NCBI RefSeq assembly: GCF_001705035.1
Contig: NZ_MCIG01000003.1
Location: 1 to 47,384 of the forward strand
Source: Curtobacterium sp. UCD-KPL2560
GTDB lineage: Bacteria > Actinomycetota > Actinomycetes > Actinomycetales > Microbacteriaceae
Direction: 5' to 3'
Length of the DNA stretch: 47,384 nt
The first letter of the stretch is position 1. Each line of letters begins with the position of its first letter. Positions 8,114 to 15,113 of the stretch are shown piece by piece. A program made the position numbers and the translations under genes. The notes beneath the pieces are model-generated. The model was given only the letters and a program-made list of their open reading frames with translations. It searched no databases and was not told where the DNA came from.

Positions 8114-8416
8114 ATGCAGCACCCGAGTACCGCCTACGCAGTCCCGTTCACGGTCGACCGCTCGCACGCGCCACGGCGCTACGAGCTGGTCAACACCGGC
8201 TCCGAGCCGGTCCACGCCCTGTCGCTGACGCACCTCGGCAACGGCTACGCGCCCCCGCTCGCGGTCAACCGGCTCGACCCCGGCCGGAGCCTCACGCTCG
8301 CCGTGTTCGGCGCCGATCCCGAGGACACCGGGGTCGTCGTCGTCCGGTGGCGTCGGCCCGACCGCTCCGAGTACCTGTGGCGGATGTCCCTGGTCGGTGG
8401 CCGCTGTGCTGCGTGA
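8114..8416 (+). CDS. Hypothetical protein, 100 residues
   Basis: Not recognised. The sequence has no signal peptide or membrane segment. It alternates short hydrophobic strands and turns (RYELVNTGSEPVHALSL, then VVVVRWRRPD), suggesting a small all-beta fold. A TAGCGT -10 ends 7 bases before the ATG, giving it the same leaderless start as many neighbours. It sits between the exporter operon and the converging polymer-synthesis genes, with 19 bp to the stop of the next gene. A role with that locus is possible but unproven. Confidence 0.65.
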   Translation: MQHPSTAYAVPFTVDRSHAPRRYELVNTGSEPVHALSLTHLGNGYAPPLAVNRLDPGRSLTLAVFGADPEDTGVVVVRWRRPDRSEYLWRMSLVGGRCAA

Positions 8417-8435
8417 CCGGGTGGGCCGTGTGGCG

Positions 8436-9668
8436 TCAGCGCTCGCCGCGCTCCGCCGCCACCTCGTGCCACCGCGCCACCAGTCGGTCGATCGCAGCGT
8501 GCAGCCGCGCGGTGGCAGCGCCCGGGGTGGTGTCCCCGAAGTAGCGGTCGACCCAGTGTCGGAGCTTCGCGAGCTCGGCGTCGTCGTGGGCCGCGGCATC
8601 CACCCGTGCGACGACGTCCACGGCGTCGGCGGCGGTCAACCAGTTCGCGTCGGCCAGGTACCCACGCTCGTCGACGTCGGCCTCGCCGGCCACCGGCCGC
8701 GTGACGATCAGCGGCTTGCCCACGGCGAGCCGGTCGTAGATCATCGCGCTGATGTCGGTGATGGCGACGTCGGCGTCGGCGAGCTGCCAGCCGAGCTCCG
8801 GACCGTCGTCGTGCACGTGCTGCGCGGACGGGTCCGCGGCGTTGGCCGCGGCGATCGCGGCGACGATGCGCTCGTGTGCTGCCCGGTAGGCCGGGTCGAG
8901 CACCCCGCGGCGCGGGTGGGGACGGTAGACGAGTCGGTGACGCGGCGAGGCGAGCAGGCGTTCGGCGAGGGTGACGCCGTGGGATGCGATCGACCCGTAG
9001 GCCGCAGCCGGGCGGTCCCCCTCCCAGGTCGGCGCGTACAGGACGACGATGCGGTCGTCCTCCGGGTAGGGAACCGCTCCGGCGAAGTGGTCGGCCTGGG
9101 GCCGTCCGATCGCGATCGTGCGCGCGTCGAGGTCGTAGTCCCACAGCGCGTCGGAGAGCCGGTCGCGGGCTGCGTCGCCGGCGATGAGCGCGTAGTCGTA
9201 GGCCTTGAACTGGTTCGTGGTCATGTACATCTTGTCGCTCTCGCCGTGGTTGACGAAGACGTGCCACATGCGCCCGTACCGCATCATCTGGAAGTTGCGG
9301 GCGTTCTGGTTGACGTACAGCACGATCTTCGGCGCCTGCTCGTCGACGAACCGCTCGAGGTCGACGACCTGGCGGGCGTAGACCACGGGCACCGGTGCCT
9401 CGTCGAGCAGCGCGAGCATGGTGCCCGGGTTCCGGGAGACGATCGCGACGGGGTGCTCGGCCGCGAGTTCGGCGAGCGGGGCGTACCACTGCCGTATCTG
9501 GTACATGTTCACCGGCGCGTCCGCGAAGTACACCGCCACCTCGACCGAACCGGGGGCGAGCGGCGGGTGTCCGGGGAGACGTCGGGCCAGGTCACGGCGA
9601 CTCTGCCTCGAGCGCAGCAGACGTCGGGCCAGCCGCACGGCGGTCTGGGCGTCGCGGATGATCGGCAT
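8436..9668 (-). CDS. CDP-glycerol/ribitol phosphotransferase family polymerase (TagF-like)
   Basis: A 410-residue protein of the CDP-glycerol glycerophosphotransferase family, which adds polyol-phosphate units to a lipid-linked acceptor at the inner face of the membrane. Family marks include VNHGESDK (mid-protein), YAPTWEG, the YRPHP motif and a C-terminal DISAMIYDRLAVGKPLI block that contacts the nucleotide. ATG at 9668 with GGAGG about 8-9 bases upstream on the minus strand. The frame stays open upstream to 9863 through a low-complexity tract, which I exclude. It is the last gene of the leftward polymer arm, about 210 bp after the GT2 gene. Confidence 0.9.
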   Translation of the reverse strand: MPIIRDAQTAVRLARRLLRSRQSRRDLARRLPGHPPLAPGSVEVAVYFADAPVNMYQIRQWYAPLAELAAEHPVAIVSRNPGTMLALLDEAPVPVVYARQVVDLERFVDEQAPKIVLYVNQNARNFQMMRYGRMWHVFVNHGESDKMYMTTNQFKAYDYALIAGDAARDRLSDALWDYDLDARTIAIGRPQADHFAGAVPYPEDDRIVVLYAPTWEGDRPAAAYGSIASHGVTLAERLLASPRHRLVYRPHPRRGVLDPAYRAAHERIVAAIAAANAADPSAQHVHDDGPELGWQLADADVAITDISAMIYDRLAVGKPLIVTRPVAGEADVDERGYLADANWLTAADAVDVVARVDAAAHDDAELAKLRHWVDRYFGDTTPGAATARLHAAIDRLVARWHEVAAERGER

Positions 9669-9685
9669 CGGGGGCACCTCCGGGT

Positions 9686-9844
9686 GCGAGCGGGACGGAC
9701 GGAACGAGCGGAACGAGCAGGACTGACGGAACGAGTGGGACCAGCGGGCCAGACGGAACGGACGGAACGGACGGAACGAGCAGAACGGACAGTACGGACG
9801 GAACGGTTGGGACGAGCGGGACGAGCGGGACGGACCGAGCAACG
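9686..9844. repeat. Degenerate 5-bp (GGAAC/GGGAC) low-complexity tract
   Basis: About 160 bases made of GGAAC, GGACG and GGGAC-like pentamers, including two perfect ACGGACGGA-type runs. It occupies nearly all of the gap between the GT2 gene (stop 9882) and the TagF-like gene (start 9668). In the minus frame it reads as a Ser/Phe/Arg/Pro-rich run in frame with TagF, which I take as accidental. Confidence 0.75.
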
Positions 9845-9881
9845 TGACCACCGGGGCGGACACCGACCCGGACGTGCCTGC

Positions 9882-10790
9882 TCAGACGACCGGCGGCCTC
9901 CCCGCCAGCGTCATGCGTCCGACCGTCAGCCACCCCATCCTGCGCGCAGGACCGCAGTCGTGGGCCCAGCCCTCGCGCACACCGGCGAACCACGTGCGCA
10001 GACGAGCCGGGTGACGCCACCACCGAGCGACCTGGATCGCTGCCCAGGACGCCACGTACACGGGCTGCAGCAGCCCGGGCAGGTTCCGCCGTGCGAGCCA
10101 GACCCGGTTCCGGGCGTTCAGCCGGTAGTACTCGGCGTGCCGCGCCGGGTCGATCGCCGGGTGGTGCGCCACGAGCTCCCCCGAGTACCAGGCCCGCCGT
10201 CCGGCGTCCCACACACGCCAGGCGAGCTCGATGCCCTCGTGGGCGTAGAAGTACTCGGCTCCCCAGCCGCCGACGGCGCGGTAGACGTCCATCGGCAGGA
10301 CGACGGCCCCCTCCCACACCGAGAACACCTGCGACGACGCAGCCGGGTCGCCCTTCCGGATCCGCGGCACCCAGCGACGGGGGTTCGCTGCGCCGGCCGG
10401 GTCCACGACCCGGGGCTGCACGAGGCCGAGCGACGGGTCCCGCTCGAACAGCGCGACGGCGTCCCGCAGGAAGGTATCGGACGGCACGGACGCGTCGTCG
10501 TCCAGGAAGAACACGTGGTCGCCGTCGACGACCTCCGCGCCGGCGTTGCGACCGGCTGGGATCCCGAGGTTCTCGGGCAGCGCGAGTGCCCGGACTCCCT
10601 CGGGCAGACCTGTCGGCTCCCACCCGTTGCCGACGCACACCACGTCGAGGTCGACGTCGCGCTGGGCGAGCACGCTCTCGATGCCGCGGCGGAGGTCGTC
10701 GGGCCGAGTGCCCTGCGTCAGGACGACGACCGCGATCCGTGGCCGCGCCCGGTGGGGTACGGCGTGCCGGCGGAGGGTGCTGCCGCTCAC
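9882..10790 (-). CDS. Family 2 glycosyltransferase
   Basis: A 302-residue GT-A glycosyltransferase. N-terminal IAVVVLTQGTRPDDLRRGI is the nucleotide-sugar fold start, DDDASVPSD carries the metal-binding DxD, and GAEYFYAHEGIELAWR is the acceptor-side ED motif of rhamnosyl/galactofuranosyl-like GT2 enzymes. No membrane segments, so it is cytosolic or peripheral. The GTG start at 10790 shares four bases (GTGA) with the stop of the CDP-alcohol phosphotransferase gene, which fixes the start; the longer open frame to 11453 is a shadow. Substrate unknown. Confidence 0.9.
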   Translation of the reverse strand: MSGSTLRRHAVPHRARPRIAVVVLTQGTRPDDLRRGIESVLAQRDVDLDVVCVGNGWEPTGLPEGVRALALPENLGIPAGRNAGAEVVDGDHVFFLDDDASVPSDTFLRDAVALFERDPSLGLVQPRVVDPAGAANPRRWVPRIRKGDPAASSQVFSVWEGAVVLPMDVYRAVGGWGAEYFYAHEGIELAWRVWDAGRRAWYSGELVAHHPAIDPARHAEYYRLNARNRVWLARRNLPGLLQPVYVASWAAIQVARWWRHPARLRTWFAGVREGWAHDCGPARRMGWLTVGRMTLAGRPPVV

Positions 10791-11605
10791 GCCCGGACCC
10801 GCTTCGACGCCATGATCGCCAGGAAGTGCCCTGCGGTGGCGAGCACGGCGAGCGGGAGCAGCGCGCCGACGAGCACGCGGTCGACCAGCGGGTGGCCCAC
10901 CACGATGCCGACGACGGCGAAGACGAACGCCAGCATGGAGAGCTCGACCGAGTGGTACAGGCGGTGGAACGGCAGGAACCGCGCCGCGCGCCGCAGGGTC
11001 GCCAGCCGTCGGCCGGACGGCACCGTCCCGGCGTCCCGACGGTCGACGAGCTTCTCGAGCCCGGCGTTCGCCCGCGCGACGTGCACCATGTCGTTGAGCG
11101 CCTTGTTCAGCACGATGACGAGCCCGAGTGCGCAGCCGATCGTCGTCCACATCCACTCGCCCCCGTGCACCGGGAGGGTGGCTGCGCGGACGCCGAGCGC
11201 GATCGGGATGAGCCCCTCGGTCGTGTAGTGCCCGACCTTGTCGAGGAACACGCCGGCGGGCGAGCGGGTGCCGCGCCACCGGGCGACCTCGCCGTCGGAG
11301 CAGTCGACGAGCATCTGCAGCTGGCCGAGGACGAGCGCGAGCGCCGCACCCCAGATCCCCGGGATGAGCAGTGCCGCGGCGACGCTCCAACCGACGAGGA
11401 TCATGAGCCCGGTGACCTGGTTCGCGCTGACGCGGGTCTTCAGCAGCACCCACGTCAGGTACGGCGAGACGTCCCGCAGGTAGAGCGACGCGGTCCAGTG
11501 CTCGGCGTTCGCGCGCGACCGGACCTCGTCCGGCTGTGCGACGGCGCGGAGTTCCGCGATGGAGCCGGGGCGTGCGTCGCCGCGGCCAGTGGTGTCGTGG
11601 GTCAC
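10787..11605 (-). CDS. CDP-alcohol phosphotransferase family membrane protein, variant active site
   Basis: A 272-residue membrane enzyme of the CDP-alcohol phosphatidyltransferase fold, which moves an alcohol phosphate from a CDP donor to an acceptor. The motif reads D101-x2-D104-G-x2-A-R109, then G118-x3-D122-x3-H126. The fourth position, normally Asp and the proposed general base, is His. About five or six hydrophobic segments flank it. GTG at 11605; 7-bp gap from the GT2 gene upstream. In this operon it may build a phospho-alcohol-linked glycan precursor rather than a phospholipid (inference). Confidence 0.85.
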   Translation of the reverse strand: MTHDTTGRGDARPGSIAELRAVAQPDEVRSRANAEHWTASLYLRDVSPYLTWVLLKTRVSANQVTGLMILVGWSVAAALLIPGIWGAALALVLGQLQMLVDCSDGEVARWRGTRSPAGVFLDKVGHYTTEGLIPIALGVRAATLPVHGGEWMWTTIGCALGLVIVLNKALNDMVHVARANAGLEKLVDRRDAGTVPSGRRLATLRRAARFLPFHRLYHSVELSMLAFVFAVVGIVVGHPLVDRVLVGALLPLAVLATAGHFLAIMASKRVRA

Positions 11606-11612
11606 GTGCTGG

Positions 11613-12656
11613 TCACCGTCCCGTGTGGGTGGTCAGTTCTGAGGTCCGGGTCAGGAACCCGATGATGAAGCCGACACCCCAGCCGACGTGGATGCAGGGC
11701 AGCACCACGAGGAGCCAGAGGAGCGTGCGCAGGCCCGACCGCCGTGCGACCACGACCGAGCCGAGGAGGACGAACACGAGGTACACCGCCGGCACGACGA
11801 ACCCGACCATCGCCCAGGCGACCGGCGAACCGAGCGCGGCGCCGACGACGCCGACGATCCCCGCGACGAGCCCGAGCGCCATCGCGACGACCATCGCGGG
11901 CGGTGCGAAGTACCGGAGCCCGTTGTTCGCCGGGAACCGCCGGGCGAGCTCGCCACGCCACAGACCGGTCGCGACGAACTGCCGCACGAGTCGACGCAGG
12001 CTCGGGCGGGGGCGGTACGTGACGACGAGCTCCGGCGTGAACCACACGGTCCCGCCGGTCTGTCGCAGGCGCCGGTTGAGCTCCCAGTCCTGGCCGCGCT
12101 TGATGCCCTCGTCGAAGAGCCCGACCTCGAACAGGCGCTCGCGGCGGAACACCCCGAGGTACGCGGTCTCCGCCGGTCCGGCCTTGCCGCCGACGTGGTG
12201 CGGCGTCCCCCCGAGGCCCACCCGGCTGCCGTACGCGTGCGCGACGGCCCGCTCGAAGGGCGTGCGCCCCTCGGCACGCATGATGCCGCCGACGTTGTCC
12301 GCACCCGACTCGAGCAGGACCCGCACCGCGACCCGCGTGTAGTCGACGGGCAGCACGGAGTGGGCGTCGACGCGGATGACCACGGGGTGCACGGAGGCGC
12401 GGATGGCGACGTTGAGGCCGGCCGGCGTCGAGCCGACCGGGTTGTCGATCGCCCGGATGCGCGGGTCGGCCGCACTCATCTCGGCGACGAGCTCGTTCGT
12501 CCCGTCGATCGACGGCCCGAGGGCGAGGAGCACCTCGAACGGCCCGTCGTAGTCCTGCGCCAGCAGACTCCCGACGGCCGCGCGGACCTCGGTCACCTCG
12601 TTGAGCACCGGCATCACGTAGGAGACCCCCGGCAGGGGCTGTCCGTCAGTGTGCAT
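11613..12656 (-). CDS. Membrane-anchored family 2 glycosyltransferase (ExoA-like)
   Basis: A 347-residue GT2 with catalytic domain first (VSYVMPVLNEV; RVDAHSVLP as the DxD-equivalent; QDWELNRRL near 215) and a C-terminal region of about four membrane segments ending in VGWGVGFIIGFLT. The layout resembles succinoglycan ExoA-type transferases. The ATG at 12656 is preferred. A TAGGCT -10 candidate at 12725-12730 would give a leader of about 60 bases. First gene of the leftward polymer operon (GT2, CDP-alcohol phosphotransferase, GT2, TagF-like). Confidence 0.85.
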   Translation of the reverse strand: MHTDGQPLPGVSYVMPVLNEVTEVRAAVGSLLAQDYDGPFEVLLALGPSIDGTNELVAEMSAADPRIRAIDNPVGSTPAGLNVAIRASVHPVVIRVDAHSVLPVDYTRVAVRVLLESGADNVGGIMRAEGRTPFERAVAHAYGSRVGLGGTPHHVGGKAGPAETAYLGVFRRERLFEVGLFDEGIKRGQDWELNRRLRQTGGTVWFTPELVVTYRPRPSLRRLVRQFVATGLWRGELARRFPANNGLRYFAPPAMVVAMALGLVAGIVGVVGAALGSPVAWAMVGFVVPAVYLVFVLLGSVVVARRSGLRTLLWLLVVLPCIHVGWGVGFIIGFLTRTSELTTHTGR

Positions 12657-12724
12657 GCGTACCTCGAGGTCGGGGCGGTGCGCGGAGCGCACCGCGGTCG
12701 GCGCCGCCCCGCAGAGCGACCCCG

Positions 12725-12730
12725 AGCCTA
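12725..12730 (-). promoter_or_regulatory. Candidate -10 TAGGCT for leftward surface-polymer operon
   Basis: TAGGCT on the minus strand about 70 bases before the ATG at 12656. It lies between that gene and the 50-bp palindrome. The -35 is unclear. Confidence 0.35.
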
Positions 12731-12774
12731 TCAAGGGCGAGCGACGCCCCCTGCGTCACGCGCGTGGGAGGCAC

Positions 12775-12824
12775 GGACGGACGGGAGGCGCGGTGCCAGC
12801 TGGCACCGCGCCTCCCGTCCGTCC
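12775..12824. terminator. Perfect 50-bp palindrome, likely htrA terminator
   Basis: The 25 bases 12775-12799 are the exact reverse complement of 12800-12824, with no loop; the centre is CCAGCTGG. The arms match the dispersed family (GACGGGAGGCGCGGTGCC). An extra half arm (GGGAGGCACGG) lies just left, at about 12765. It starts ten bases past the HtrA stop, so it can end that transcript and insulate the next operon's promoter at 12725. As an uninterrupted palindrome it could also extrude as a cruciform. Confidence 0.85.
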
Positions 12825-12833
12825 CGTCCTGCG

Positions 12834-14912
12834 TCAGCCCTTGTAGGTGCCGAGCGTGACGTCCGTCTGCTTCGTCTCGCCGTTGCGGATGTAGGTGATC
12901 GTCGTCTTCGCGCCACCCGCGAAGAACCGGACCTGCGCCGTCAGGTCGGTTGCGTCGGAGACGGTCGCCGACCCGATCTTCGTGACGACGTCGCCCTTCT
13001 GCAGGCCGGCCCCGGCCGCTGCTCCGCCGGACGACACCGACTTGATCAGCGCACCCATCTGGCGGGCGCTGGTGTCCTCGGCGGCGTCGCCGACGGTGGC
13101 GCCGAGCAGCCCGTGCGTCGCGGAGCCGTTCTCACGGATCTCCTGCGCCACGCGCTGGACCAGGTTCGACGGGATCGAGAAGCCGACGCCGATGCTGCCG
13201 GACTGTCCCTCGGACGAGGACGAGCTGCCGGCGCTCGCGATCGCGACGTTGATGCCGATGAGCTTGCCCTTGGAGTCGAGCAGCGCACCGCCCGAGTTGC
13301 CCGGGTTGATCGACGCGTCGGTCTGGATGACCGGCAGCGACACCGTCGTGTTCGACGAGGAGCTGCTGCCGTTGTCGCCGTTGCCCCAGAAGTCGAACGG
13401 GCCGCCGTTGCCGTTGCCGCCCTCGTTCGAGTCGCCGCCCTTGCTGGGGGCGCTCGAGGTGACCTGGATGCTGCGGTTGAGCGTCGAGACGATGCCGTCG
13501 GTGACGGTGTTCGACAGACCGAGCGGGGCCCCGATCGCGACCGCGGTGTCCCCCACGTTGAGCTCGGAGGAGTCCGCGAAGGTGATCGGCTTCATGTCGG
13601 TCGCGTCGATCTTGATGACGGCGAGGTCGACGGTCGGGTCGGTGCCGACGAGCTTCGCCGGGTAGATCTTGCCGTCCGACGTCGTCACCGTGATGGTGCC
13701 GTTGCTGCTGTCGCCGTCGAGCGTCACGACGTGGGTGTTCGTGACGATGTAGCCGTCCTTGCTGAACACGACGCCCGAGCCGGTGCCGCCCTCGGAGCCC
13801 GAGGACACGTTGATCGTGACGACCGAGGGCGTGGCCTGCGCCGCGACCGCGGTGACGACCGTGGCGTTGTTGTAGTCGTTGACGGTGAGGTTGCCGCCGT
13901 TCTGCGACGCGCTGGAACCGATCACGGTCCCGCCGCCGTTCTGGGCGGAGCCCGCTGCCCACCCGGCGCCGCCGCCGACGAGGCCGGCGAGCACGAGTCC
14001 GGCGACCACGGGCAGCACGAGCTTGCTGCGGCCGTCACGGCGCTTGGTCGCGGCACCGGAGCCCGCGGCGGCACCGGCGGTCGCGCCGCTGAAGTAGTGG
14101 CCGTTGCGGTCGTTCGAGCCGTCGACGTCGCCGAAGGCGCTCGTGGCCGAGGTGGGGGCCTGCGCGGAGCCGGGGTACGACGCCGCCGACTGCGGGGCGC
14201 CGTGGGCCGAGCCGGCCGCTGCGTACTCGCCGTAGCGGGGCTGCTGCTGGGCCTGGCCGTACTGGCCGGTCTGGCCCTGGCCGTACTGGCTCTGCCCGTA
14301 CTGACCCTGCTGGCCGTACTGGCTCTGCTGGCCGTACTGGGCCTGGCCGTACTGGTCCTGCTGCCCGTACTGGCCCTGGCCGTACTGGCTCTGTCCGTAC
14401 TGGTCCTGCCCCGCCTGACCCTGCTGGGTCTGGCCGTACCGGCCGGTCTGGTCGTCGCCGTACTGGCTCGTCTGGCCGTACTCGCTCGTCTGGCCGTACT
14501 GGCTGGTCTGGCCGTACTGGCTCGTCTGGCCGTACTGGCTGGTCTGGTCGCCCTGGCCCTGCTGGGCCGACCGGTCGTACGGCGTCGTGTGCTGGCCGTA
14601 GCCGCCCGACGCACCGGAGTCGCCGACGCCGGGGTAGGGCGCCGTGTACTGCGCGGTCGGGTGGTCCGCGGGCGTCGGGATCACGTCGGTCTCGTCCGCA
14701 CGACCGTGGCTGATGACGTCGGTGCGGTCGGCGTCGAGGGCATCACCCGTGCGGGCGCCCTCGTACCGGCTGTCGTCGGGCTGTGCGGAGTCGCGCTGCG
14801 TCGTCGTGTCCTCGCCGGAGGTTCCCTGCGTGGCGTCCTCGGCAGCGGCCGGGCGGGTGGTGTCCTCGGGACGGTCGTCGTCGCCGCGGCCGTGTGGCGT
14901 GGTGTCGCTCAT
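12834..14912 (-). CDS. Membrane-anchored HtrA/DegP-like serine protease with QYGQ repeat domain
   Basis: A 692-residue trypsin-fold protease. Residues 1-120 are acidic and Thr/Gln-rich. Residues 125-220 are repeats of QYGQ with spacers (TS, SQ, QG), rich in Gln, Tyr, Gly and Ser. One membrane segment at about 297-320 (LVLPVVAGLVLAGLVGGGA) follows a basic KRRDGRSK. The protease domain holds the triad H394 (TNTHVV), D429 (VDLAVI) and S540 (GNSGGAL). A PDZ domain covers about 600-690. The repeat head is thus cytosolic and the protease extracellular. ATG at 14912 with AAAGGAG about 9 bases upstream. Likely role is surface protein quality control; the repeat domain's job is unknown. Confidence 0.93.
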   Translation of the reverse strand: MSDTTPHGRGDDDRPEDTTRPAAAEDATQGTSGEDTTTQRDSAQPDDSRYEGARTGDALDADRTDVISHGRADETDVIPTPADHPTAQYTAPYPGVGDSGASGGYGQHTTPYDRSAQQGQGDQTSQYGQTSQYGQTSQYGQTSEYGQTSQYGDDQTGRYGQTQQGQAGQDQYGQSQYGQGQYGQQDQYGQAQYGQQSQYGQQGQYGQSQYGQGQTGQYGQAQQQPRYGEYAAAGSAHGAPQSAASYPGSAQAPTSATSAFGDVDGSNDRNGHYFSGATAGAAAGSGAATKRRDGRSKLVLPVVAGLVLAGLVGGGAGWAAGSAQNGGGTVIGSSASQNGGNLTVNDYNNATVVTAVAAQATPSVVTINVSSGSEGGTGSGVVFSKDGYIVTNTHVVTLDGDSSNGTITVTTSDGKIYPAKLVGTDPTVDLAVIKIDATDMKPITFADSSELNVGDTAVAIGAPLGLSNTVTDGIVSTLNRSIQVTSSAPSKGGDSNEGGNGNGGPFDFWGNGDNGSSSSSNTTVSLPVIQTDASINPGNSGGALLDSKGKLIGINVAIASAGSSSSSEGQSGSIGVGFSIPSNLVQRVAQEIRENGSATHGLLGATVGDAAEDTSARQMGALIKSVSSGGAAAGAGLQKGDVVTKIGSATVSDATDLTAQVRFFAGGAKTTITYIRNGETKQTDVTLGTYKG
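14253..14540 (-). repeat. QYGQ-coding repeats in htrA
   Basis: Degenerate tandem units based on GCCGTACTGG (plus strand) with 9-21 base periods encode the QYGQ domain. The segment near 14470-14545 has nearly perfect 15-bp units encoding TSQYG/Q. Confidence 0.85.
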
Positions 14913-14996
14913 GCTGACGTGCTCCTTTCAAGCTCGTGCAGTCTTCCGGACCCACCTGAGCGGTGCTCCTGCTGGCGCTGCGAGCCCCCTATGGCG

Positions 14997-15002
14997 ATCT
15001 TA
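14997..15002 (-). promoter_or_regulatory. Candidate -10 TAAGAT for htrA
   Basis: TAAGAT on the minus strand about 85 bases before the htrA ATG; no strong -35. Together with TAGCGT at 15046 on the plus strand this gap holds divergent promoters. Confidence 0.35.
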
Positions 15003-15045
15003 TGCGTGGGCTGTGGATGAACGCCGGGGGTTGTCCGAGGTCCGT

Positions 15046-15051
15046 TAGCGT
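15046..15051 (+). promoter_or_regulatory. Candidate -10 TAGCGT for aminotransferase gene
   Basis: TAGCGT about 62 bases before the ATG at 15114; transcript would carry a leader with the GGAGG ribosome site at 15102-15106. Confidence 0.45.
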
Positions 15052-15113
15052 GAGGGCGTCGACCGCGGCGGCCCGTCGGGCAGCGGGGACACGAGCGCGA
15101 CGGAGGCGACCGC

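Noticed and set aside
9669-9863. N-terminal extension of the TagF-like protein through the pentamer tract
   Set aside because: Low-complexity Ser/Phe/Arg/Pro composition; the ATG at 9668 has a good GGAGG site. Kept only as a phase-variation question.
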